From positions 9,114,001 to 9,178,000 of the forward strand of contig OZ018415.1 of the NCBI GenBank assembly GCA_963969595.1: 64,000 nt of DNA, written 5' to 3'. The notes below the pieces were generated by a model, which searched no databases, was not told the origin of the DNA, and saw nothing but the letters and a program-made list of their open reading frames with translations. Both the position numbers and the translations under genes were made by a program. The DNA comes from Neckera pumila (taxonomy: Eukaryota > Streptophyta > Bryopsida > Hypnales > Neckeraceae). Numbering within the stretch: the stretch's first letter is position 1; the number at the start of each line of letters is the position of its first letter. Shown here piece after piece: positions 46,390-58,654 of this stretch.

Positions 46390-47365
46390 ATATTTGATAC
46401 AATGTGTGTAACATCTTTATAGCATTGGTCCACTTTATGCAATGCTCAATAAGAAAATTTCAGAGATTCTTCTTTTTAAAATTCTTCTAAATTTTTGAAC
46501 ATTTATTATAATGTAATACAAGACTTAATATATATTTTGGTATTGATTTAGTAGAAGAAGTAGTCAAAACTCAAAAGCACAATCATTCAATACTTGAAAT
46601 GAAATTTTCATATTTACCAAAATAGTCATAATGTAGCCTGTTCAAATGACCAATCAATGATGAGCTTCCACCCTCTTCAAGGCCTTGGGCAACCTCAAAG
46701 CCGCTATTTAAAGTTTTTATTAAAGTTTTTAATGTAAAATCTACTAGTTCAAATTGTAATTCAATACCCAAGATGTTGAAGTAATAGATGCATCTTGTGA
46801 AGACAAAGAGAATGATACCAAGGAAGTCCACAAATTCATATGTTGTTGAATATTCTAGAGGAGTCTTTTAAAGATTCTCTTAAAAACTTGACCTGTCAAG
46901 CCTAGCCCCTCAAGTTGGGTCTATGGTTTAATGATTAAACATGACTTTGTAGTTTTTTAAATGTTTTTCCTAAATTTTTTCCTTCAAAAGATGCAACCCA
47001 ATAACCAAGGTAATTTGCCAAAAAACATCAGAGTCCTAGACAAATAGGTGTGTTTTCCATAAATTTTTTGTAGGTTTCTGTAAGGCATTCATCAAACACG
47101 TATGATTCCTTGCATCTTTATTGGAATAATGTTTGAGTTCCGATTTGATTATTTAACTCTTCAAGAACTAAAGATTCTACAAGTTGTTGTTTTTTGCAAA
47201 TTTGTACAAGTATCAGTAATTATACTATATATGGTGCCCTTCCACTTCTCCACTCAGGAAGTATTCCCAAGTGAGCCGGTAGTTTGGTTGCCGACCTTGT
47301 TTGTCATCGTTGAGAGCGGGATCTTGAAAAGAATTTGCTAATTGTTTTTTTACAGATTTGCAACT
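46390..47365. other. AT-rich spacer left of CTL copy B segment
   Basis: I see no gene. Similarity with copy A's flank starts near 47366. Confidence 0.4.
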
Positions 47366-49663
47366 CGTTTTACAATGTATTGTCAAAATACACAATGAAG
47401 TTGTCGGATGGCTTGCTCATTTTTCTTGATTCAAGTTCAAGGATAAAACTTGAAAACAATTTGGAATTGAACCTCATAATTGAACCTCATAATTGAAGAC
47501 TTGAAAACAATTTGGAATTGTGCTTTCAGAAAGCTACAATTGTACAAAAATAGAATTGAGGCCAAATAACAAAACAACGGTCATAGTCATTAAAATAGAA
47601 AATGCAGCTTTTGAATATTCATATACTCTTCCACTTTTTTTGTAGAAAAACTTTGTCATCTTCCGATTTGCATGTGCAAAGCTTCAAGCTCCCAAGTTTT
47701 GCTTTCATTGATGCACCTTCCATTTCAATTGTTGCCTTGGTAGGAAAAAGGGTCATTTACTGACTTTGCTTCTTATTCCAACATCCTTCTCCAGTTCTCC
47801 ATAGCAAAACAAACAATCACCGATTTCATTACAGAAAATACGGCTTGCAAATATCCTGTTAACATTATTATGGGAAAGCAATACCCAATGGCAATCAATA
47901 ATTTTGTCCAAACAAATGTGTTTGACAAGTATTCTAGCACTTCATAAACCTGCAACAGAAACAAACAATACTTCAGCATTCAAATCTAAATAGATTTAGG
48001 CACATCCCCATTATAGTTACTGTGGTGGGAGAGTAGATTGGGCAGCAAATCATTTTGAAAATAGAAATCAAATTTTTGGGAAATTTTTCCTTAGACAAGA
48101 AAAGGTAAACAAGGGGGAAATATTTTCAAAATATTTCTATTCCTAACATCTATAGAAAACAAAAATTCAAGGAGTGATGTGTCAATTTTTCCCTTCACTT
48201 ATTATAATAAGTGCTACAATTTACTACTATTGGAAAGATTTCTTAGCCCAAAATAATAGGGGATGTCACACCTTCTCTAAGAATGAAACTTCTATAAAAA
48301 ATAAGAAGGTATGGAGTGAAAAGAAAAATCCATAGGAGTCCTTCTCCATAGAGAAGGTATGACATCCTTTTTGAAAATGGAGAGAAATGAAGAAATGCCA
48401 AGAAAAACGTAGAAAATGGAGAAACTGTTTCATTCCCATTCTTCACTTTGAGAGGAGGAGAAAGAAACTTTTCAATCTTCAGAGAATGGGCCCTTTGCAA
48501 TTCAAAGAGAGAGTGCCATGTCCTCGTTCTCTAAAGATTGAGAACAAGGAGAAGAAAGTGTGACAACCCTTAATCACAAAATCAACCATACTTTTGAAAA
48601 TGGAAACTAATGCCTACTCCGTACTTGATAATTTGGCCAACTAAATGACATATTGCAGTTAGATGCAAGTGACACACTAGTAATTTGGATGTGGGCTTGT
48701 ATGAGCAAACCAATAAAACTTCACACTATCAATGACTACCAATATAGTACCCAACTATAAGGATTGGCATATTATGCCAAATATAGGCTAGACAACTATT
48801 TATTTAAAGTTGAAAAAACAAATCTAGCAAATACTTAACATAGAAATACACTTTCAAAATACCTATTTTTTTTTAATAAAAATTTATATAAAAAGGAAAA
48901 AAATCCCTAACATTTTGACATTCATTTTTAGAATTATAGTTTGCTAATCATTGTAGCCAAGTACAATATTGTTGACAAATTATTGATGAGAGAGGTTCTA
49001 ATGAGCATTGGATAGACCAACTTACAACAAGTGTTTGAAGAAGAGCACATATGGCGGAAATCCACAGAAGCCCTTCATCTACGTAGTCATGTAAAATACT
49101 CATGGTTGTAGAAATTGGTGAAGTCTGTTGCAAGAGATTTTGATCTAGCTTCTTTGAAGACTCCCAGATGCCTACAAAGATAGAAGGCAATTGAAGATAA
49201 TGCTTTGGAAATTGCGACATCCATGAAGAGCATCCTTGAAGGATGTTTAACATCTTCCCTTGGTTGTTGCTCTTCAATACTCCGTCATTTAATTTCTTCT
49301 TTAAGAATCTCACCAGTGCAACAACCAGTGTTGTGACAATTGTACCCAAATTGCATGTTGTTGCAAATGATGGCCCATATGCATTCCTGTCATTACAAGT
49401 AGGTTAGAAAACATGATGGAGATGTACTTTGCCCACAATGGTATGTGCACCCATAATCACTATTGCCCAAAATGTGACTTAAAATTGAGACATCTAATTT
49501 ATTCATAGTGTCCAAATAATGCTTGCTAAAATGAGCTTGAAATCTCTTCCAATTGTTAGTAAGGTTCAATATTAAAATAATTCATGTTCATTAATAGGAA
49601 TAATATTTATTTGAAATTAGTGCCAATTATAGATGCTTATATCTTAAGTTTTAAGGAAATTAA

Positions 49664-50572
49664 CCCCTAAAGGACCATTGTCCGTTCAGGGGACAAATGG
49701 GATTTTGGGCAAGTACCTACGGGCTGAATTTTTGTTGTGATTTTGTGAAACTTTTTTGTAGAGAAAACTGATAAGCTTTGTGGGACTATAATTTTTTTTT
49801 CATTCGGTGCCCAAGAACAAAAGTTATGCCCAAATAAGCTCAAAACAGGGGAGAGCGGGCAGCAAAAAGAATTTGCAAAAAATTTAATTTTTAAATTTTT
49901 TTTTCTTATAGATTATATTTTTTCTATCTGGGAAGCTTTGATTCATTTCATTTGGATTTTATATGAGAAAGTTATGGACAATCTTGTTTTTTGGGCAATT
50001 AGAGCATCTTCTTGAAAAAAACAACTTGTAGGATTCATTTTGAAATGCAATTTTTGCAATTTAAAAAAAGAAGAAGTTCCATATGGTTTAGTTTTCTTGC
50101 TAGAATGATCTCACCATTGGAATTAGTGCATTTTAATTCCATCTAAAAGCTATTAATATTTTAGATTTTCCTTCTATCTTGTACTATCTTCCACTTAACA
50201 ATTTTTTTAAGAATGAAAATTAAGTATTTTTGAATTTTTTTTTCCTAGACTCTCAAATCAATTCTCCACTATAAAGGTTTAAAGCTCAAAGCTCTGTCGT
50301 GCAAAAAATTTAAGTTAAAAATGTTCAAAGTCAAAAAATCTAGTTCCGCAATGTGCTGAAAATCTTGTTTTTTTCACTTTGAATGCAGATATCTTGCAAT
50401 CTATGCGGTCAAAAATTCTAGAATTTTTTCCACACATTGTCATACTAGTTAGGTATAAGATCTAATGGTTGGATGTGCAAAAAAAATAATTTTCAGATTT
50501 TTTAACTCTTTGCTCTAGAAATGGCAGTTTTAAAAGTTCTTTGGCAGAAAAAAGGCCTTGGTCCTTTAGGGG
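49664..50572 (+). mobile_element. TTAA-type element, copy 7, in intron 2 of CTL copy B
   Basis: It begins CCCCTAAAGGACCATTG after TTAA (49660-49663) and ends GGTCCTTTAGGGG before TTAA (50573-50576). Length is 909 bp. Copy A has the matching empty site near 30573-30580 with a single TTAC, so the element came in after the duplication. Confidence 0.9.
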
Positions 50573-50670
50573 TTAACTACATCTAAATCACTCCCATCAA
50601 CACCTCGACATAGTTCCCAACTATAGAACTTTCTAAATTAACTTTGGATCCAAATTTCAAATTTCTCTAA

Positions 50671-50944
50671 CATTAGAAGAGATTTGAGGCCTCCAAGAGC
50701 CCGCAAGTTATCCTGCGTTCCCACGCTTTGGAACGCAAGAAAGTTGTTGGGCTAATGTGGTCGAGAAAGTGCCACGTCATTTTTGAAATTTTTTTTTTTC
50801 TTGAAATGATATTTGGGAGAGAATTTTTTTTTTTTTTTTTTTGAAAAAAAAAATTCTGACAGCCTGTACCGGCTATTTTTAGATCTAGACAGATTAGGGA
50901 ACGGGCCTGAAATGGCCCTCCAATGCCCTCAAATCTCTTCTAAT
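50671..50944. mobile_element. 274-bp element with 20-bp inverted ends in CTL copy B
   Basis: CATTAGAAGAGATTTGAGG at the left is matched by the inverted CCTCAAATCTCTTCTAATG at the right. Copy A lacks it at the matching place (near 30695). The interior has long T and A runs. Target duplication is unclear, so the superfamily is open. Confidence 0.75.
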
Positions 50945-51191
50945 GGCTTGCATTTTTGGAATATTCCATTGTGTGAATAAACTATTAATTTCAAAAGTGC
51001 TGAATTTGTTTTTACCCATAATCAACCATAGGTTCTCACAAATACTAGAGGCTAAACATTTTACGCAAAACTATACTATAGGGACCTTGGACTCAGATAC
51101 AAGTTGAACTTAGGTGCACTTACTTTTGCCACAATCAATAAGCTTAATATCTATGATTGTATTTAACTCACCAAGATCAATTTCTCATGCA

Positions 51192-51468
51192 CTACACTAA
51201 AAATGATATTTAGTGTTGGCAACACTAATTACAAACCTTGACACTAAATATCATAAGTAAGTAACACTAAATCTAATTTCTAACACTAAATATGCTCTAT
51301 GGTAAATCTGAAATTTGAAAAGGTTTACATTTAGTGTTAGAACACGTTAAAAAAATGAACTTGCAAAGAAAAAGATTGAAGACAAGTAAAATTGAAGACA
51401 AGTAAAATGGCTGGTAGGGGGGTAAAACACTAAATGTCATACTACACTAAATATCATTTTTAGTGTAG
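51192..51468. mobile_element. 277-bp MITE next to exon 2 of CTL copy B
   Basis: CTACACTAAAAATGATATTT at the left is perfectly matched by the inverted right end. Copy A lacks it. The element ends seven bases inside intron 2, so only GTAAGAT of the original intron start remains. The interior repeats ACACTAAAT several times. Confidence 0.85.
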
Positions 51469-51660
51469 ATCTTACCCAATTGAGCGCTTGATGTTGCCAA
51501 TGGTGGATGAGCCTTTGGGGCCAAAGTACCAGAGCGAGACAGTGCCGCTCACTACCGAATGTTGAAGAACCATTGACACCATCAGCACCCAAAAAGCCGT
51601 GAAGCCTGCAATACCAGAACCCACACATTGACAAAACCAACTATTCATTCATGAACAGTT

Positions 51661-51960
51661 TCTCCAAATTTCAGTATATGAAGGCACTCACTCAGACACT
51701 CAATTGAACATTATAATCTGATACAAAAACTAGTGCAAATTGCATGATTTTCCTGCGCAGAAGGAACAAAAAACCCATTCAGAACTAGCTAGCCACTTAC
51801 CAATTACCGAAACGAGGCATCCACTAGTGAAGAGTCTCTCCAAATTTCAGTACATGAAAGCCCTCTCTCAATTGTTATAATCTGATATGAAAACTAGTGC
51901 AAATTCGATTTATGACTTTCCTGAGCACTAGGATCAACCAAAACTATTCAGACCAAAAGT
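51661..51960. repeat. Tandem duplication in intron 1 of CTL copy B
   Basis: TCTCCAAATTTCAGTA occurs at 51661 and 51837, and about 120 bases following each are similar (period 176). Copy A has one unit (31348 on). Confidence 0.8.
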
Positions 51961-52955
51961 ACATCACCCAAAACTAAACAATAGACGAGTTCCCAAACCT
52001 AAACCAATTAACCAAAAGAAAAGGTTTCGGAGCAAATAACAACTCACTTGCAAAAGTGATATAAGCATAGACCCATCCGGGACGCTCTTCACGGCAGCAA
52101 GGAATTCCAGTGGCAAGGCCACATCCCTTAATCGGATCATTCACAACATCAAAATCCGGGACCACCTCCCCAACATTGAACGCATTCCACATAAACGTAA
52201 AAATCGGTCCATTCACCACCACCATCGCCCCCATCAACAACACCGGATTCACAACCAAAAGCACAAAATACTCTTTCAGAAATCTGATCGCCATTCTCAG
52301 CACCTCGACTCCATTCTCCACAGAGCGTCTGTTCAATTCCATCCAAAGCATATAACCAAACTGAGCCGATGCAGACGATTGGAACACCAAGTAGAAAGTA
52401 TTATTCCACGCTGCCCAGACTTCAGGGACATCGAGACACCATGAGAACAACCAGAGACCTCCCAACAGACCTGCGGAGAGACATAAGCCGAGGATGACGA
52501 GGAAGACGACGAACACAGGCATTACAACCAAGGTCTGTGTGTAACGGCGCAGGAGGAAGACGACCACGAGGCTGAATGGGATTGTCTGTGCTAAAACCAA
52601 GAGCAAGAGGGAGCTGAGGGCTACAAGTGCAGAATCCGAATTGGGATCCGAATCAGAAGCCTTCGGAACCTGCTGTAGTGTGATTTCGCATTTGTTGGTG
52701 GGTGGGGTTGTAGTTTGAAAGGCGGAGCTTGGTGTTCATGTTCAGGGTGTCTGTGCGTGTGTAGGCGATGATGCCGAATGTGAAGGTGGTGACGATGGCT
52801 GTGAGGAACAGGAAGGTGTAGGTGGAGTCACGGTATGATCTTTCGGATCCTGTGTGGAAGGGTGATTCGGGTGCGGCTTCTTGTTTCAGCGTGCTCGAGG
52901 TTTCGGTTTGGTCGCATAACAGAGGCTCTTGTGGTTCGACATTGGTGGTCTCCAT

Positions 52956-54025
52956 GGTTGGTGATTTGGCGTCCTAGATAGAGATGGAATTCACCGTTAG
53001 AAATGCAATGGACTTGAAAATTGCTTCCATTCGACTAGGAGGCTTGAGAGCATTGTGTAGCGATATTGTACTAGGTCACCAAGCTAGCATTATAGCTCCC
53101 TTTCTTAGAAAGAAAATATCCACAAATTTCTTCACGAGAAAATGTCGCTCCCAAAGCATGCGCGTCTCTCGAGGAAACTAAATCATGAGCCTCATTTGCA
53201 GCAAACCCTAGGCCAACTCACGCCACCGACACCTGTGGAGGTGATAAAACTATGCACAGACTTCACTAAGGTGTGCGCTTGATCAGTGTATGTAACCGGA
53301 CGAATTGATCTTTAAGCTTCAATTACAAGACAGTTGAAGTATTCAACATTATAGGTGCACAAGGCACTAGAAAATTTTATAGTGCACACCGACAGGAGTT
53401 CACCGACAGAACGGCTCCTGAAAACAAACAATTCACAACAGAAGTAGCTCACTGGCGCAAGTTGAATGAAGCCCATACCTTGCAATTATTATGCACAGTC
53501 TTGATAACTGATCTCCAATTCAGCCAGTCGTTCAAATTACCCTCGGGTCGCACAATTGCTCCCCACCTTCAAATCCCCAGGCTGTTTTGTTTTCGTCTAT
53601 ATGCTTATATCACCGCAGTGTACAAAGGATCTGTCCTAGCTCCAAAACCACGCACACAACTCTGAACACGGGTTATAGTACCGGTGTTGCATATATGCCA
53701 GTAGGTTACAAGACTAGGGGAAATTGTCCCAATTCATAGACTTCCGGTCCCAAGGAGTGAATCCTTGAATTTCTCGTCAATCAAATCGGCCGGTAAGTTC
53801 GACTATTATTCCATGATGGTCCGATCGATCAACTGATGTGAGTGGCTGAATTGAAGCAAGTGACGTGAGGTACGACGTACAGTATGTTGCTTCCGAAGAG
53901 GATGGAGCAGCTCAGGAACGGAAGCTAGCCAGGCTTATCTGCGAAGCTATGCTGTGGGCCTCTGAGAGGCAAGTGTGAAACGCAATTTTCAACGCACGCG
54001 GGAAGGAGTTGAAGACGAGAGCCAC
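52956..54025. other. 5' flank of CTL copy B, shared with copy A
   Basis: It is collinear with 32442-33570. Compared with copy A, it has lost the TATATATAA stretch near 53090. No separate gene is seen. Confidence 0.6.
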
Positions 54026-54764
54026 CAGAGTGAGCCATACAGGTTGCACAGCAAAATGGAAAACTATTTTCATTCATTAGAGTTAATCTATTATATTAAG
54101 TACAAACTGTCACGCGATCTGTCACGACCCATTTGTCCCGAATATGGTCACATTTTCATCCCATTTTTTCCATCCCACTTTTTCATCCTTTTTTCATCAC
54201 CCTTGACTACTTCAAGCCTAACCCTAATGACATCACAGAGCTTCGGTTTCTCTAAAGGGATTGTTGCAAATTTTGCAACAAGGTGTACCTGGCTAGTTGT
54301 AAAGTATGTACAAAATGAGGGACCACGAGCTGGAGTTTGAGAAAAACACCAGACAAAACTCCTTGAAGCGCCAAAACTGGGGTCTAAGGTAGGAGCACCC
54401 ATTCCTTCCATGTCCTAGGACCCATTCCTTGCAATAGCACTCCAATCTGCTCAACATGAGACCAAGCTACAACAATTAGGTGGTTTTGTGGCAGTTACGT
54501 ATTAGTGCATGTGGGAGTGAGGTACCATACTCGGATAGCAGGTTTGGCACTTTAATTGGTGTCGAATATTTAATTTAAGTCCAAAACATTATTCAGCACT
54601 TTAGAGTGTTATTTTTTGAAAAATTCGACTTTAAACTTTCAAAAAATTCAAAATATTTGGCTTCCATCTTTCATAGTTTCAAATGCCACTTGCTATTGTG
54701 AGTATGCTGAGATGTGAAGACAAGAGCTTTATACAAGTGAAGTGGTAGGAGGTAAAGCAACCTA
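54026..54764. other. Spacer right of the CTL duplication
   Basis: I see no gene here. A pyrimidine-rich run lies at 54150-54215. Confidence 0.4.
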
Positions 54765-55230
54765 TATGGGATATGTAACTATTGAGGATTTGAAGGAGTT
54801 CAACCTCTTATAATTAAGTCAAAAGCAAGAATTTTGTTTATAAAGTAAAATTTTAGACCTCATTTAGGCATAGACCTCTTTGAACTAAGAGAAGTTGGGA
54901 AATCAAGGTAGCTTTCATCTCCAAAAAATCGTTTGAAGTTTTGAGCCTCCAATCAAAAATTATGGACAAAATTCAGAGAAGGATTGAAAGGAACTTTTTT
55001 CAAACATCCTCTTTGAATTTTGTCCATAACTTTTGATTGAAGACTTAAATTCTTAAATAAATTTTTAGAGATGAAATTTGCCTTGATATTCCAACTTTTC
55101 TTAGTTCAAAAGTTTTTGTAAAAAGTTATTCTATTGTATCAAAATGAGGTCTAGAATTCTATATTAAAGACAATTCTTGCGTTTTGGCAATGAGCGGTCA
55201 AGCTCTCATCTTCAAATTGTCCCATATCCT
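54765..55230. mobile_element. Large foldback element, arms of about 230 bp
   Basis: The left arm (54765-54990) and right arm (54990-55230) are imperfect inverted copies. Clear pairs are TATGGACAAAATTCA with TGAATTTTGTCCATA, GACCTC at 54860 with GAGGTC at 55146, and GCAAGAATT with AATTCTTGC. There is hardly any spacer. It has no coding capacity. Confidence 0.75.
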
Positions 55231-58200
55231 TTCAGAATTTATAAAGAGGTGACGAATGAGTTGAACTTGGAGATGCAAACGATCCGCGTTGAGATGGCCC
55301 CTTGAATTTGAAGCTCCAACAAATTAATAATGCAGTCCAAGATCGGAACGCAGGTCTGTGGAAGCTTCCATCTGGTACTGTTGTAAAATAGTGTGGATTG
55401 ATTCTTTTGAAGCTCTCATCTGCAAATGTGCTGATGAATAATTTGATTCATAAATTATTAATGGTCCAAGATTGGACAGCTAGCTAGCGGCCAAACAATT
55501 GTATGGAGCTTGTAAGCAAGTTATACATATATATACACTACTAAAATAACGGAGGGTTTGCAACGTTTGTTAGCAACATCTGTGTATGCCCCAACAACAA
55601 GGAACATTTGACAAATGGCTATTTATTGGCAATGTTTAATGGGAGAACATCCAAATACTATATTCCCAATGTTATTCACCATCTTCATTGTTGTTCCTAT
55701 CCTCATTCTTTGTTGAGAACATTATCCTATAAGCATTGTCCTTGGTGAGACTCCCATGAAATATAATAGGCTTGTTTCTCACATGTTATTTTACAACATT
55801 TACTTCATTCATACAAATGATGAGAGAGTGATCATAGATTTAGCCTTCTCATGAGATGATTTCTTTTGGGCAGCATGCATAAAATTGCATGTGCAACGTA
55901 TAACTTCAAATTATTCAAAGGTTCAAGTACCTCAATATTTCATAAACCGACTTTCGCACATTGCACATGTACTGCAAGAGACTAATTACATAGACTCACT
56001 TTGAAGCCTTTTTGCATATGTAATCAGTAGCATTGTATTTTAAGTGCTTCTTCCTTAGCCACAGGGGCCTTTTTGCTGGCAAGATGCATGACATGGTACC
56101 GAGGCCTGAGATTTTCTTACAAGAGTTGTTAGCAGATCCAAATAGCTTGGACATGAGAAATTGCAATTGTGCAAATTGTGTATTCTAAGATTTGTGATTT
56201 CTGTGCACTCATTTTGACATACAAGTTACTCAAGCATTGTATGCCTTATTCCAAAGTGGCAATAATCGCCAGCCCCCATGGCATAATCATATCCAGGCCA
56301 TGTACAGTAAGCAACATGTATCAAATAGACAAAAATAGTGCTTGCAACGCTGCATGCAACGGAGGAGATCATTGATCAAGTGAATGATATCACGTTCTTG
56401 AAATTAAAAGCACTACCTAGCTTTTCACGGTTGGCGGAGGAAGCCAAGAAAGCCAGCAACAAGATTCTCCACCTTCTTCTTGGGTATGGCACCTCCATAA
56501 GTAGCAGGGGTAATTAATGTGACCCCGAGGAACTTGCTTTTCAAGGCGATAGCCCGATGCGTATCGCAATGAGAGCAGGGATGTTGTTGCTCATGATTAG
56601 CTGCAATCAGAAAACACTTCACATGAATTTGCTGCCTTCTCTTTTGAAGTGCAAAACATTTTGCACAGAAAAGCTCACAACATCCTTGCACATTCTGAAA
56701 CATTTGTAATCTTGTGACTGTAGTTCACTTGTAGCTTGAGCATTAGGGTGTGCTCATTACCTGGTCACCTGGGAGAGTCTCTTAAGTACGCTGCGGCAAA
56801 ACCATTTTGAGATATTTTGCTGAAGGGACTTCCGTTGGATAACCATGCACAAACGAACACAACATGAGACTCAATGTGTTGACCCTCCCTTGGCAAAGCT
56901 ATTGTGCATCTGAATTCCCACTCAAACAGGGCTATTTCAAGAACTATTGCATTCAAGGCCAAATTAGACGTTGTAATATACTAATCCACAAATGTCAATG
57001 AAAACATATGTTGTTTATTGTGCATTGCCAGTTTGCAACTCCAATTGATATATCAGTTTGAGACAAATCCAATCATGTATGGACTGTCAAAAATTTTAAT
57101 TTTGCCAACTGAATATATCTCAATGTGTATTGAAATTTGCCAGCCTTATTCTTATGGGTTCACTAGTTCTACCTTGGTTTTGATGTGCTCAAGAGAGTTA
57201 CTTTTTGAAGTTTATCACCATGTTAATGAAACGGACTTGGGCACTAGGAAGTTTGTAATGGTTCCATGGAGATGGGAAACTCTAGTTCAATGCCTCCTTG
57301 CTTTTTTGAATCTTGTTTCTATTTTGTCCTTTGTCTTTTTGATGGAAAGCAGGTGTTTGATTCTTTTGTTGGAAGTGTTGTCTTTGGAGTGCGTAAGCTT
57401 TGCAAAGGCATCAGAAGCTACATTGCATGATTCATTCACCAGTGCATATTTTTTCCCATTTGATAACTAGAGATTTGCTTTTCTTTGCATTATGTGCCTT
57501 AAAAGACTTTCAATGATCTTTGCTCAATTCTTAAGTTTCATTGGTCCTAACTCCAAGTGTCATTGGTCCTAACTCCAACTCACAATGAAAAGAAGAGAAG
57601 GATTGTAGGTTATTATTCTGTTGCCTCAACCAACGAGAGAGTGACATGGTTGTCTCAAAACTTGACATTATGTTTTGAAATTGAATGATCTGATGGATAT
57701 TAAATAGTGAGACAATTTTTGAGACAATTTCTCTTTCCTTGCCAACCCTAGAGAGGCTCTACATCACCAACTCCCTTTTCAAATAAGATCCTACTCACAC
57801 TTCCTCACTTGTAACTTCTATCAATGTAAAATCTCCTCCCATTGTGTCCCAAGTCAATAAGGAGTCTGCACATGACTAATCAGAAAGTACCAGAAACAGA
57901 GCACCAGTGACAGCAGGATCACATTCACCCTCATCAATTGGAACAAACTTTCAAGTTTGTTGCAGATTGATATAAGCTCTAGCCGCATCACGTAAACTAA
58001 AACCCACATCTGACAACCAGCTTAAGCTGACTTTCCTGCATTCAGCTCCAAAGCTGTCCGCGCCAAGAACCTTCATCCAAGATACACCTCGAATAGTGTG
58101 GCTCCGAAAAAGTGTGATCAATGTGTTCCACATACTTGGGAATCTGAAATGTAGCCACACTCTTGAAAGATTTAGCAGTGACCCCCTTGAATGTCATCCC

Positions 58201-58654
58201 CATGACCTTCTCACATTCAAGCATCGTCACATGACACATTGTAGCTAGAACTTCAATCTGGTTGTAGAGAGCCATTGATAGACCTTAAAGATCTGACACT
58301 AGTGGAATGTTCATGCCCTGGAAATGACCACTTCTGTTCTTACTTAGAGACCCATAGATTTTAAGATCTGGCACACAAGTGGTTCAAACACAACTGGTCG
58401 ATCTAATCAGTTTCATGAGTCGATCTTAGTCGTGTGGATCTTCTGGAGAGGGTTATGCCTGTTGACAATCTCGGTCCAGAAAGCTCGCAACATCCTTGCA
58501 CATTCTGACTGCACAACCCATGTTTCTGTTTCCACTGGTGTGACAATGCACGGGAGAGGGGTATGTCCGATAACCATCTCCGCTCGAAAAGCTCACAGCA
58601 TCCTCACCCATGGTGCACATTATGACCGTGTGAAGAGAAATGGTACCACCCTTG
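55231..58654. other. Stretch without identified gene
   Basis: Several frames stand open, among them 57018-57470 on the plus strand (150 codons, hydrophobic) and 56425-56703 on the minus strand (92 codons, Cys/Lys-rich), but none belongs to a family I know. The segment 56703-56962 is duplicated at 61545-61811. Short related blocks (AAAGCTCRCARCATCCT) recur at 58480 and 58586. Confidence 0.35.

Larger units (their letters stand above)
47773..52955 (-). pseudogene. Choline-transporter-like (CTL/SLC44) gene, copy B, frameshifted
   Basis: Four minus-strand exons are seen: 52955-52048, 51605-51476, 49386-49026 and 47949-47773. All introns are GT-AG, and phases agree except for an extra base in exon 1. 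The encoded type is a polytopic membrane protein of the choline-transporter-like family, about 525 residues if in frame. Hydrophobic segments are plain in exons 1, 2 (FTAFWVLMVSMV, VVSGTVSLWYF), 3 (GTIVTTLVVALVRFL) and 4 (LLIAIGYCFPIIML). The extra base lies near 52697-52706 (one C more than copy A in a CCCACC run) and stops translation at 52653. An 8-bp duplication at 47787-47802 replaces the last eleven residues of copy A's type with eight others. The frame downstream of the shift is open through exons 1-4, so an assembly error or very recent loss is possible. Confidence 0.75.

Noticed and set aside
29026..49178. Alternative frame in CTL exon 3 (GVFKEARSKSLATDF), which resembles a CTL motif
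   Set aside because: The other frame is continuous with the clear CTL sequence before and after it and has the right spacing to the family. The alternative frame ends at a stop in both copies.
32470..53181. Plus-strand frames upstream of both CTL copies (start MEFTVRN)
   Set aside because: They are open in both copies because the flank is duplicated. They differ by gaps that shift the frame and resemble no protein family.
57018..57470. 150-codon hydrophobic plus-strand frame
   Set aside because: T-rich DNA readily gives long Leu/Phe/Ile-rich frames. I found no conserved motif or exon partner, so I only note it in the region entry.
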